From: Quillaja saponaria
Taxonomy: Eukaryota; Streptophyta; Magnoliopsida; Fabales; Quillajaceae
Assembly (NCBI GenBank): GCA_029379385.1
Contig: CM055607.1
Span: forward strand, 744,001 to 808,000
DNA: 64,000 bases
Direction: 5' to 3'
Positions 50,401-63,900 of this stretch are shown one piece after another. The position numbers and the translations under genes were made by a program. The notes beneath the pieces are model-generated. The model made no database searches, was not told the DNA's origin, and worked only from the letters and a program-made list of their open reading frames with translations. Positions within the stretch are counted from its first letter, which is position 1. Each line of letters begins with the position of its first letter.

Positions 50401-53400
50401 GATCATGAGAAATTGAATATCATCTAATCGGTTGTGGTAGAGTGGGACAGAAAAGTAACAATTACTTGTAGGTCTGATTATCATATTCTCAGATTGCAAT
50501 GACCGTCAAAAGATTTCTCGAGTGGAATGCATATAAAAAATACTTAAATATAGAAGTAGTAGATACTAGATAATAAGTGTTTGCTGTCTAATATTACAGG
50601 TATGGCAAAGAATAAGCTTGAAGAAGCATTTCATAAGCTCAGAATTAACCTACACTTGGCCAAAATAGGTGGTTGACTGCATAAATGATCAAAAACGTAC
50701 TTCTTAGGGAATCATTTTAAAATTCAAAAACAAACCACAAGGAAAGAATATCACATATTTAGAATTACAAAGTAAACATAATAAGTAAAAGTTGGGAGCA
50801 CATGCTTTAAGTAAGATTACAGAATTAAGATGCAAATAAAGGCTTTTGTTCCAACGGCATATGTAAAGCTGACCTGAGAATTTTTACAAACCCAATACAT
50901 ATCACCGTCAAAGTCTCCACCTGCTATTTCATCACCAATGGATCTTGGAACCCACACAAGGGAAGAATATCGCATATTTAGAATTTCCCACAGTAGGATT
51001 CTAACCTACTCACATAGGTGGCTTGGCAAACATGAATGTCACCTATGTGTAAACCAGGATTTCGGTACACCATAACCTCTCCGTTAAGTTGTCCATGTTC
51101 CCTACAAAAATAAGAGGCCAAAGTGAAAGTATAAATAATAGAAATGACCTTATTGACTGTCACTAAACTTGTAACATAAAGGGAAAAGAACTTAACTACT
51201 TATAACTAAATACAAAAAGATAGTATATCCATATAGTGTCATAGAAAAACATCAAACCTTTGACTATTATCAGTACAGCTTCTAAAGCCAAAACAATTCT
51301 CTGACAAAACTTGATGTATTGAGAAGGAACTTGATAAACAATCTCAAACTCCGACATACAAATAACAAGGGGATGCTAAAATAAAGTAATGTTAAGTATA
51401 TCAAACTAAAACAAGTATGCTTGCATGTAAAATACGACAGACATTAGACAACGTGGAGGGGATATGCAAACAGTTTTTGCTGGCCTTAGGTAAACATGCC
51501 AGTAGTAAGAAACGAACTTGATAATATAAGTCAAATAGTGGTAGTAGCAGCCCCAACAAACCCAACACATTTAGCTATAAATAAGAAAATACTAATGTAG
51601 TTTTTAGAATAATGATCCAATATTGTATAGGATTGAAGAAGTTTTTGTCACCAAAATGATGTTCATAATATAGAAAAGTGAAAGCATACCAACAATGATA
51701 CTTACATAATGATACAAACTTCATCTCTTTTAAGGCGTTTAGTAGGATCAACAGTCCCCATTAAATAGAAGCAGTCGGGTACATGAAGCTTTCCTCCTTT
51801 CAAACTCTTGAATTCCTCCTTCTGCAATATAGACAGATGATGTTGCACATATGATTCATCCAGAGGTACCCCAGATAAGATCATCGTGGCTACTTGGAAA
51901 TCATCAAGCTCACCATAGTTAATTGACACTGAAAGCAGAACAAACAAATGAAGGAAACGCACCAAAGAAGTGATCAGAATACTAAGAGAAGAAAAAAAAA
52001 ATGGACCAGAATCTCAACAAGGATCCTCTACTGATGAGCTTTGGAGAAAACAAATAAAAAAGTACTAAAATTTAATAAAAGAAATTACAGTGATCTAGCA
52101 GCCAGCAAGCTTTAACAGAATTACCTCTCAGTGCTTTATGCTTATTCAAGCGAACACCACGAGCATCTGCCAAAGCATTGTTAAGTATATCCATGAAATA
52201 TTCGTCTGGGACTCCTCCATAGCTTAAAAGCGCAATCAAGTTTCTAGATAAAAAAGCTCTCTTTGGTTGATGGCTGAAAGATTTAAATCTAAACATTAGG
52301 AACAAAGATATTTTAAAAGAACAAAGAAAAATACGTGAGCAAGTGACGATACCTTGTTCCAACTATTTCCATTGAACTTATGGTTCCAACATTGGAACTA
52401 TTTGGATCAATATCAATTTTCACCATTGAAGGACGAACCTGAATTGTCTTATGAGGAAGCTGTAAAATAAAATATTACTATTAAAAGTATCATTTGTATG
52501 TAGAATAAATAATTATTCACAGAAATTCACCAAGTGAAATATAAAATGTCAATCTTAAGTTAATTACAAAAAAGGATTAACTGAACCCAGTGATATTTAC
52601 TTCAAGTGATCAACATGTATAAAATGTGTGAGTAAATATCATAATGTAGATGACAAACATAAACTTCAATTAGCAGGTCAAATTTAAATTTCAACTACCA
52701 CATGTAAAGCAAAAGAAGAATGATAGGGTGCCATTCTGATTTATTGCAAAACAGATGTTGCATGTGGATTGATACCCGGAAGATCATTTGAGCAATAGTA
52801 TTGAATTAAAAAGATGTTCAATACCAAAGAGGGAATATTTTGAAGTGGTATCTACTTGAATTAACAGATAAATTTATTATATTCTTATATGCCTCCATTG
52901 CAAATTTGTCTTATCCTTAGATCCATGCCCTCATGTAAAAGAGTACCATGATTTTCAAAACAATGCCATCTGATAAAAGTCCCTCTCATTAAGTCAACCA
53001 AGTCTTCTAGGACTAATCTGATATGAACAATTTATTATTATCTTTGGCTCATCTCATCCATTATTGTATACAAATGCACTTCTGACTTAGTCTTTGTCAG
53101 TTTCCGGAACTCAGAAGACTACTTTGACAGTGCACCCAAAACAAGAAGACAGTAAAAAGATTATAAAAATAGCTAAGCTTCAGTTCAGAAATTTAAACTA
53201 CTTGACTTTCTGCAAAAGATGGGATCAGTAAATACTTATCAACCAACAAAATCCTTCAAACTATATATATATACATGTTATCTATAAAGTTATTAGCATT
53301 AGCAAATAGTAACTAGAGACGACAGACAAATCATCTCCATATTAATACCTTAATACAAGAAATGTACCTTTTTGTCCAGTAAAACAGTGCCCTTAATAGC

Positions 53401-56400
53401 ACAACCTTTGTGAAAGAGACGGAACTGGATCAGCAAGGGCTAGGGAAGAGAGGGAAAAAAGAAAATTTTTAAAGATAGTCCATTTCTAGCATAATGAATA
53501 CATAATTGCAACCTCCAAAACAGGCAGAGATAGAAGAATATACCGGTTCCCGAGTAGTCAAAGCCTCAAGTTCATTCTGATTAGAGACAATCTTGAGTGT
53601 CAAAAGGACTATGACGAGGGATTGTATACAAGAAAAATCACACTTGTATAATATTCAATCTAGGAAAACCCACACAAAATAATTAATTCAATGAGGTTGA
53701 TAAGAATAATGAATTCAGCTTTTACAAACCAGCAAAGCACTGATTTCAGACATTGCAGTGATCCTGAAATTCTTGGCGTCTTGAATAGCCTTAATTAATT
53801 TTGAACATAATTCATGTTCTCAAGTTTGGTGGTAGGCTGCTGATTCTTTTTATTTGAGTTTCCTTCCTTATTTCTACTGAATTCAGATGTATTTTGGGGT
53901 TACCCAGGTACTTTAAGACAGATCTTCCACTGTAATCATCATTCCAGCAATTGGACTTTACTAGCACTGCTAACTGCTAAGTAGTATTTTGGGGGATCTT
54001 AACACTTTCTAAATTAGGAGTCCATGTCCCACGAGGACTATATATGGTTGTAGCCCAAGTTTGGTGATCATCAGTTCATGATGAAATCTATATCAGATAT
54101 GCTCCTCCGGTATCGTTGCTCAAAGTCAATTCCCAGCTATGATACCTTACAAAACCTATTACTTAAGCCTATGTTGTGTATTCTTTTAATTCTGCTTTCC
54201 TACTTAAATTTCTGCAAATATATTCAATTATTTAGTTTACCCAGACATTATTGAATATGTATTAACGTTTAAATTACATAATAATTTAAATAGCCTTCCT
54301 TGGCACCCAAGCTAACCTACAGCTAAAATTGATGTTCTGGGATAACATAAACAGCTTCGTGGTTTGAAGACCATCTACGTAACAGAAAGACAAAGTTACT
54401 AAATAACCAAAATGCCAAAAAGGCAAAAAATGATCACACATCAACTGAACCTTCTTCATGATGCAAATAATATCGGGAAAACCAAAATTGCAGACCTTAA
54501 TGATTTCATGCTTGGTGCTCTTTCCTTTTGTTACTTTCCGTGGGCAGAGCAAAGCTAAATCCTCTGATATTAAACCAGTTCCATCAGTATGTATACGAGG
54601 TTCCCCATTATGGTACACAAGGTCACGGTTTTCATCCTACAAAATTACACAAGAAAAGGTTATATGATGACTTGAAATTTATTTACATAAAAATGATTGG
54701 ATGCAAACAATGATTTTACCTCGCAAAATATTTCTGGAATTATTTGAATATTCACAGATGCCAAATCAACATCTAAGGTTAAGGTCTTTGACAGCACGAG
54801 ACTAAACCTGAATTCACAAAGTTAGCATATCTGCACAATTGAGGAGTAAAAAAATTACATGTACGACTAAAAAAGATAGTCTATGCATCAGTACTCAGTA
54901 CCATACCTAGCCATATACTTAGCCACGTTAGGTAAAGTGTGTGCACGCATAAACATACACCTTGCCTCAGAAACCGTCTTATTAGAAAGAATATAGGACC
55001 TTCCCTCATTGATAGAAGCAGAAGATTCCATTCGTACAAAATAACATTTGACGGATGATGTTCTGGAATCTTTCTGCTTTCCTTCTTTTCCTCCATCTTT
55101 AAACACTACTCAATCAATAAGAGTACATACGCATGCATCAGGTTTGTTAACAAGCCAAAAGTCAAGACGAATTACATATTCAAGATTTCGGAACACATTG
55201 TGCATGTCAGCAACAACCAAACTGTAAGTTGAACAATAAAACATGCAACGACCAGATACAGGATCTGATAAGATAAAATTGTATGCTACTCTTTGGCTCA
55301 ACATTCAACCCATTTGTAATCATTTTAGTGAATACAAAGGTTTAAAAATTCGTGTCGAAACGGTCGAAATGTACGAAACGTTTCCGTTTCCACACTACCC
55401 GAAACGAAACTCACTTACAGAAACGAGGGCGTTTCTACATGAAACAAGGACGTTTCCATCATTTTTATACAAAATGGGCCAACATAAACAACATATTTTT
55501 AGAATTTAAAAATCTAAAGTTTTAGCTCTAGTTCTCTTCATATTTTAGGATTTCAATTTTTTTTTATCTTATTTGATGTATATTCAAATGGTATAATTTA
55601 GCAAAAATAATTCTTTTTAGGATTTCACCCATGCTAGGTTTCTTGGTCTTTTATTTTATTTTATTTTATACAAATATTTTGTATTAATTTAGTTTAACTT
55701 AGTGATGAATAATATTAAAATTTCAACATATGCATGTTGGTTTAAATTAAAAATTTTCATTAAATATGAGTTGAGCATCTGCTAGCCACTACACTGTTGG
55801 TTGGATGTGATTGTAATTTAATATTTTTCTCCAATTTGTATTTCTATATTTAGAATTTTACGTTATTATGTATTTAATAGTATTTTATTTACTAAATTAA
55901 CAATGTTGGATATCTACAATAATTATATTAAGTGTTTTATTATATATTTCCATGAGTTTCCACAAAAATTAGCGTTTCCATGCCGTTTCCATATTATTTC
56001 TCTAATCGTTTCCGTTTCTGGACTTATCGAAACGGTGCCTCGAAACGAATTTTAGTTCCTTGGTGAATACATTTCAAATCCCATTCATAGCTACAATCTA
56101 ACAGAATATTCAAAGGGCTATAACTGCAAGTACGTGTCTACTTACATGAATATATATATATATATTTAAAATTGAAACTTGTTCACTCCTTAGGTTCATT
56201 GTTGAACTAGGGACATAATAGCAATAAATAAAGAGACTGAAGAGTAGATTAATAATTGAAAAGGACAAGCTTATTTCTTACAAGAAAGAGCAACGGGGGA
56301 GGATAGAGAAGTTCTCTCTTTTTTATTCGAAATTTGTTAATGCGAGTAGAAACTCCTTGTGGTTGACTGTTGCAAATGACCAAGATAACAATAGCAATAA

Positions 56401-58964
56401 ACTTAAATGTGATTTTTAATTTGTTCATATGAGAAGGTAAGTGCATGCATCAAATGCTCATGTTTTTGTACAGACACACTATGCATACATGAAATGGAAT
56501 ATGTTCCTAGCATGCCAATGTTTGCACAGTACTTAAAGTAAAGATGCTCCTGATTTTCGTTTGACCATGAAGAACTAAGGGTCCACAGAAGATATTTCAA
56601 GATCTTAATCTGAAATTAAAATAAGTGCTAACATGTTAGTTTATTATGGGTAATTTTCATAATTGTTTTCTATTTAACATAGGATAGAAAACTCCGTATA
56701 AGTAGGCAATAGTCTTGACTGATTCAGTTAGAAATAACAAGGAATAGAGATTTTCGTAAGCATTGGAGTTGAAATTTATAAATTATTCAACCACCAATTC
56801 ACTTTCTAAATTGGATCCAAATGCGTATAGTATTTACTATGTAGTTGTTGATCATTAAATTTTACAACTTACCACAAGATCATAAGAAAAAAAGTGATGA
56901 GAAGCGACATTGAGATACACATACAAGTTGCAGTACCAAGACAATTGTTTAAGAAAATGATTACCAAAAAATCGATAACGACGCAAACCAACAAGAATCC
57001 CTTTTTCTCCAAGCATCCTATAATGCACATTATAATCCTGGGAACTGGTTGTCAAACTCCTTCCATTAACATTCCCAGCAAACTTAACAATTAATACATT
57101 GTCATCGCCTAAAGCCTTTTGTAGTAGGGTTCTTGTTGTTTCTAGATAAGGGCCCTGAATCAGAAGTCAACAACATGATACGCTGTTATTATAGAGATAT
57201 GTAGTTAACAATACTAATGCTTAAGTTCACATCAAGCACCACATGTTGCTAAGGTGTTCAGAAATTTTGAAAAGGGATACAGCTACATTGTCCTGCACAA
57301 TAATAAAAAACTGAATGCCATGCATCTATCATGTAAATTTGGGCCTTAACCTAAGCAGGAAACAAAAGAAGTTGGACTCCAAACATGAGATAGCTAGCAA
57401 ATGCAAGTACAACTCCTTTCTGGATACTAATATATATGGAACCTAAAAATTTACAATGCAGATTCTTCAAAAGCCACATCAACAAATGCAACAATTGTCA
57501 AGGTACACGACCTCTATTATTACTGGGAAACAAATATCTTTCTGAAATTTTGTCCACAGAATTAAGTCATTTTTGTGTGCTTGCAAACATGCACAGATTT
57601 GTGTGCGTAGTCCTGGTGCCTACATTATGCATGATGATGTATAATTGAGGAGATATACAAACCTTGAACCTTGTACTTCCATCAGAACCAACATGGCAAT
57701 AATAGAGATGAGTCTTCTCAGAATCCCACTCACTAGACTGAAGACACCAAAAACAAACAAAACAAAACCTAAGAATAAAGAATAAAAACCTACTTTACTA
57801 TACAACATTCAATCGGGTGTGACCAAAATAAATTAAATAAATCCAACCTGCTTTATCAATATGATGGCTTCTAGGAATTCTAAGATTCAAAATCTTCAAT
57901 AAAGAATAAAAACCTAAGATGCTTGACAAGTAGCAGTAACTCATTGATAATAATAGGGAGTAAACTTCACTCAGAGCATATTTACCAATAGTCGTTCATT
58001 TTTGATATCGTGTCGGCCCACTGCTTCCCAAACTCTAGGCTCAAATTCATGCATTGGCAGCTCTTTCAAACTTCTGATCTTGTCTGCGCTTATAGCTTCT
58101 TCAGGATTCTTTCTGCAACAATCCAAGAAAAGGTTTAATGCTCTAAACACCAGTTCTTTCTAGAACAGTGAAAACAAGAAGCACTTACTCGCCAATGTAA
58201 CTTAATATCAAGAAGGCCTTTCTAAATTCTAACTCTCCCAACGCTACTATTGCTGGGCTAAAATGAGGTCTTTCCACTCTATCAGAAATCAAACATCGAG
58301 GGCTTTGCAGATTCTCTGTGATTTGTGGTTGTGAAACAGAAGTACCTGGAGAACCTTCAAAAGGCACCGAAAGAAAAAAAGGTGGTACAATGTTAGTAAC
58401 ACCATAGATTCAACCAGAAGGTGTATGTACCAAATGTATACTACTTCTCCATGTTAAAGAACCCGAACCCGAACCCGAACAAAAACTTAGAAGAATCCTT
58501 TTTTGGGCAAAATACTAGAAGAAATAAAGTAAAATTGAAAAATAATTGGATTCCAGATGAAATACATACAGTAATGAACAGAGACTTAATCTCATTTTAC
58601 TGGAAACAAAATTTGAGTGAAAAATTCAGGGAGAAATCAATTTCCCTCGAGCCAAACGAACATGTTACTTACTTTGCTGACTCATACGACATGATTTTCC
58701 CGAAGATCGGTGAGGAGAAACAGTGACGATCTTTTGAGGGGAATGATCAGGCGAACCATTGTTAATCATATGAATGATAAACCCACTAAGACTTTTTTTA
58801 ATCTTAGTTGATGCGATTTTCTTCAGAAGCTCAACAGCCCGTTCTTCTCCAATTTGAGCAAGTTTCTGTCTCACGTCGGGCTCCGGTGGCCTCTGGTTTT
58901 GGTCGGCACAAATTCTGGTCACCAATTGCTGGACCGATTGGGGAAGAGGTTCTTGGTCCACCAT
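47471..58964 (-). pseudogene. RDR3/4/5: RDR gamma-clade copy, frameshifted before the catalytic motif
   Basis: Same exon order as the RDR at 17263-27917, beginning with ATG at 58962-58964 (exon 1 58673-58964, 292 nt as in the other copy). The exon equivalent to 20706-20931 (50874-51101) is 228 nt instead of 226. Extra bases at about 50991 and 50946 shift the frame. Reading stops at 50978-50980, just before the segment that would encode DFDGD (50901-50915). The product would be a catalytically dead protein of about 670 residues. The fifth exon (ending near 57240) has the same missing in-frame donor as its paralogue. The final Trp codon is changed to TGA, so the CDS end would be at 47471. Many other exons are intact or identical to the paralogue, so loss looks recent. 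An intron carries a 0.73-kb transposon (55337-56062). Confidence 0.85.
55337..56062. mobile_element. Non-autonomous DNA transposon in the second RDR copy
   Basis: An insertion of about 726 bp is absent from the paralogous intron (about 25155). It is flanked by GTGAATACA on both sides (55328-55336 and 56063-56071). Ends: 'aaggtttaaaaattcgtgtc' at the left, and read inward from the right 'caaggaactaaaattcgttt'. 'gaaacg' and 'cgtttcc' motifs are repeated close to both ends. There is no ORF. The target duplication is 7-9 bp, depending on where the shared CA is assigned: 8 would suit hAT and 9 a Mutator-like element. The empty site in the other copy shows it inserted after the duplication or was lost there. 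Confidence 0.85.
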
Positions 58965-60081
58965 AAAAATTGATCCTTATGTGGCTGAGAAGAAGAGTAG
59001 GAGAATGAAGTAGAAAGATCAGTTTGGAGCTTTTGAATAGACGAAGGAAAAGGCTTTTTTATTTTTGGTTCTTGACGATGAAGGGAAGGCTTACGAAATA
59101 TAAGAAAGCATATTTCCCGCTCTTTCGAAAACGGGGAGTGACTTTACCAACGGGAGACTCCCCAAGTCAAGTGTCAGGACACTGATTGATTTGACTTTTG
59201 AAAAAGTGTACAGAAAAATGGAATAAAAGTTGTCATGGTCATGTAGAAAACCAGTGGTAAATTTTTAATAATTACTGTTAATAATAAAATCAGTTACTAT
59301 GTAATATGTGATTAGTACGCGTAATCAAACGTCAAACTTGTTTACGCGTAGTGAAAATTGGTTTTTGGGTTTAATAAAAAATTAATGTGCTGCTGTTGTC
59401 CCATCTCAAATTCTCAATCGGTTTATATTTACCATGTGAATATATGTTTTTGTCAAGATTCTTTTTTTTTGGTTTGGGATAAGCTAAATCTCTGCTAAAA
59501 AGAAAAAATCTTGAACAAAAACGACAGTAATTTCTAAACAACCCTGAATGCAATCAAAATTATCCAGACTACGGGTAGGCAATTTCCCTGTGAACAGGAG
59601 GAAAATTCGTAAATATAAATTATATATGCAATGCAGGAATAGTTTTTTATTTTTATTTATTATTTTTGATAAGCAATGCAGGAATAGTTCTGGATATACA
59701 ATATAGGTCAACCCCTCTTCAAATTTGAATTCAGAGTCCAAAATACATACTGGATTGACTACATAATGTAATTAAAATATTATGACATTTTCACTTTGCC
59801 CTTCCAAAACAGATGAGATACAGCCACTAGTTGCCCGTCTGACTTAATTTCTACGAATCTCCAACTTGCAGCATCTCCAAGATCAACTATTTCCTGAAAT
59901 GATATACAAGATGATGAAGGGCAGTACTAGCTACTGGTTCCACTTTTGGATTCATTCTTCACAGTTTGCTGCATCATTCACAAGCATCCCATTGACATGA
60001 AATTGGGGATGCACACTTGTGGACGGCATCAAGAATTTCATAACACTAAGACCAGGATTTTGCCGTGGAGCAGCTAATCAA
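58965..60081. other. Intergenic DNA between the RDR pseudogene and the GC1 remnant
   Basis: Equivalent to 27918-29336. It lacks most of the inverted repeat found there: only 'gtttttgtcaagattc' (about 59450) and 'aatcttgaacaaaaac' (about 59507) remain as outer arms. No gene was seen. Confidence 0.5.
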
Positions 60082-60955
60082 TCATGGTAACGTAGGGTTA
60101 GCAAGTCCCATAGATTCTGCAACTTCTCTATCAGCGAAATTGTCAGCTTGTTCCTACATTGGAAATAAAACAAAATCTGAGTCATCAATTAGATGTAGAT
60201 GGTTTTATTTATCTAGTTTTTCAATTTTACAATCTGATAAATTCCTGCCTTGGGTCAATGCCAATAGAGGAGAAAGCATTTATGAAGCCGACCCAACTAA
60301 TTTGACATGTTTAAAACTTCGTTGAGTTGAATTTAGATAAATTCCTAAACTGTGGTATACAAGGACAAGGTGGTTTAGTGGGGTCAGTTCAAGATTTAAT
60401 TCTAACTGAAGCCACTTGAAGTAGGCAGGTGTTAGACTGGGATATTTCCTTTTTCCACTTATAAGTAATTGTATTTTAACAGAAGGCTAAGGGGCAGGAG
60501 CTACACTGGGAGTGTTTTCATTGATAAGTGATGATACTCTAATGGGGCACAACCATGCAAGATGGTGAAGAGCAGTATACCAAAGGGACATCACGGTATG
60601 CTACTTTACTGGCCACCAGATTCTCTTCCATGTTTGCTTAACGTGACATAAATAAATCCTTTTTCATATGTCCTGTGTTTCATTTGCCAACTTTCCTGCT
60701 TTCATTTCTCTCCAGTTCATTGCCTTACCATGAATAGAACTATAGAAGTATACTACCCACAAAAATGCAAAGCAGATAAACCTATTCACATCTATTATCA
60801 AATCACCAACATCCAGTAATTATTCACAAGCAGCCAAATATCCATACCTGAAGCCGATGCAAAAGATACATCAAGAAGAGGTGTACAAACACCTGCACAT
60901 AATTTCTTAATTAGAAAAAAATAAATAAAAAAATAGCAGATTCCGAAGAGGTGTA
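60082..60955 (-). pseudogene. Golgin-84 (GC1) remnant: last two exons and a scrap of intron 1
   Basis: 60082-60153 matches the last GC1 exon (29337-29408) and 60848-60892 the one before it (30096-30140), with splice sites intact. Homology to the intact gene ends at 60909 (=30157). About 45 bp resembling GC1 intron 1 (37825-37886) follow, then a short filler, then DNA from upstream of GC1 (38742 onward). All exons encoding the start, the acidic region and the coiled coil, and the exon with the first half of the membrane anchor, are gone. It is a deletion relic and codes for nothing useful. Confidence 0.9.
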
Positions 60956-60967
60956 CAAAAGATACAT

Positions 60968-63900
60968 CCACGTGTTTGTTGTTATATTGTCTTGGGACCA
61001 TATGGATAAAATAAAATACAAAACTCAAGCGATCAGTTTAACTAAAATATTAAATTTGTAAATATTTATTTAAAATCCTTATTTTATATTATTGTGCAAC
61101 AAGAAACTGGTATAGCAGTCGAGATAGTACTCAAATAACACTTTTCAGTACAGGTACTCTTCATAGATACAATAGGGATTATAAAAAAAATATTATGGTG
61201 CATGTTTATTTAATTGTAAAGTTTATTAACATTTCTCAATATCTCACTATGTATGTTATAAAATTAATTATTATTATACACATTTATGTACGTGCATGTT
61301 TATTTAATTATAAACATCTCTAAAGACCCTCTTTTTCAAATAATAGAGTTTAGAGTTTACGAAGGAAAAAATAAAATAAAAAATCTCTCCTTACCTAAAA
61401 TATTAATAAAAGGTATCATTTGTCACTCAATTTTGCAATAATATTTTGGATATTATTTCTTCATATAAATACCAGCATGAATGTACCACAGCATGCATAT
61501 CTACCATATATATTATTGATCTCATATATTCATGTATAATATTGATCTCATTACATTCAAATTGAGATAAATTATTTGAAATAAGTGTAAATTGATCTAA
61601 ATATCACTTGTCACTTAGTAAAAAAATAATAAGTAAGTTTTATTTTTTTCTAATGTACCAAATAATAACGATTCTTGTAAAGCACTGTTTGGCTATTTGA
61701 CATTATATTTTTTTCCATTCACCAAACCACATTATTTTCAGTTTTAAATTAAGCTCATGTTCATATAATAGCAGGCTAGCAGCTTAAGTTGGGCTGAGAA
61801 GCAAGCACGAGATTGATGATGGGCTGAACAAGAACTGCCCAAAAATAATATTATAAACTTAAATGGGCTAATTAACCTTGTTCTGAGACTGAATTGAAGC
61901 AGCCCACCAGATAGAGAATATTATATAAGAGTTCAGAAGACGAAAAAGAGACATAAACCAAATTTGCATACATTGATTAGATTGCTAAACAGTCCTACAA
62001 ATGAAGCCCAACATTCGGCTGTAGCTGGCCCATATCAAAAGGAGGCTTTAGTGTTTATAGACAGCTTGTTCAAGTGGAAACATCAATTAAATAAATTCCA
62101 CATTCCTTTCTATTATGTTTATTTTTATTTAATAGTTATTTTTATTCTGATTATACTTTAATTAAAAAAATTCAAATTTATAAAGTTATTGAAGAAAGCA
62201 GACCTTGACCACCAATATTTTTTATTTGCTACATATCTATTTTTCTTCTCTTCTGTATTGAATATTCCATCTATCTATTATTTCCTCCATAATTTATTGA
62301 ATTTCTTGTCTGCTCCTCACATGGTCCTACGTGCCAGGTATAAAGAAATCTCACTATCAGACAGATCAAGAAAATTGGGATTGGTTGGGGAAGAAGGTAC
62401 CTTCTTTAGATTTTTTTTATGTTTAGTTAATTTATTTACAAATTATATTTAACTTATGATTCTTTACAACAACAAAAAAAGAAAAAAAAAGAGTAAATCG
62501 GATGATGTACAAACCAAAACTATTCATTAATTGCCATTCCTATGTTTATAGAGTAAAAATTAAAAATAATAATGAGTGAGCACAAATCTCGGTGTAGGCA
62601 TAAACTTCAAAACAAAACCCTAGGTCATTCTCACCGACCAATGCAATAATTCTATGACTTCAATTATTGAGCTCCAACCCTAAACGACAATAGCTTTTGT
62701 CTTGGGCCTCTAGGCTCCACTGCCCACAGCTTTTTAGGAAGAAATAGACAAAACTAGTTCATGCACCAACTATGTAGGGTTTCAGGTTAAATACTCCTAC
62801 AGTTGGTAACTCTGTGTCCTTCAAAATCTCAGAATTCATAAATAATACTAAAGTAAAAGGCCTTGATTTTATTCTCCACTTCTTTTTGTGGTATTTTACT
62901 GTCAAACCCAAAAAAGCTGTTAAAATTTAAACGAAAATCTTATAATTTTATCTATATTTAACACACGGGTTTGTATTAATTATAATTATTTATAGAACGG
63001 AGTAGAAATTTTTAAAAAGATATTTTAAGATACTCTCATAAAAAAAGATCTAATTATTTTTTAATATTTATTGAAAGAATATCCTAAAATATTTATTAAG
63101 ATTATATAAATAAAAAAATAGAATATTTATTATAATAATTAATCATGATATCAGTACTATTTAATATATATGTTATTAATTTAATAAATTTAATTTTTAA
63201 ATACTATATTTATTACATGCCACTTATTAAAAAATCGAGTTAGAAAAATATGTTGAATATATATATATATATATATTTTCGACTAAATTATCATTTCTAC
63301 TACCATCTTTCCCATGTGTTAAGTGTGTCAAAATCAAATACCAAATAATTGAGGTCAATTATGATCACAAGGGGCATGAGACACGCGTATGTATTTAATT
63401 GTGTGTTAATAGCCAATTATCCTTACTCGAGGTGTTTATAAAATTCTTAGAAAAGAATGAAGGATGAATATAATATATATATATTTATATCAAAAAAGAA
63501 AAGTTAGATACTACTAGGACAGCTTCATAGGGGAAAAAAAATAAATAATAATAATAAAGCCATAAAGCCAAAGCTCCTAGCTACCCACCAACCTCGAAAA
63601 GCAATACATTAAAATACTAAACTTACCCTGGAGGACAAACCAGGGTCTTTAATATCTTTAAAATCTCCATTTATCATGCAAAGTGCAGTAGGTGTACAAG
63701 CCTATCAAAAGATGAGAAGTAAATTCTTTCTTTTTCCTTTTTCTTTTATTAATTATTAACATGGAGCTGAAGAGAGGAATCCGATATAATAAAAAAAAAA
63801 ATTTCTTTTTTTAAAGGAAGAGAAAACTGAAAATAAAATTGACCAATAAACCAAAAATGAACACCACCAATACAAATTAAAAGACCCTATGCTTACACCC

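Noticed and set aside
58461..58482. Telomere-like 'gaaccc' repeats
   Set aside because: Only about three 6-bp units in an RDR intron, and not the plant telomere motif; a short microsatellite expansion.
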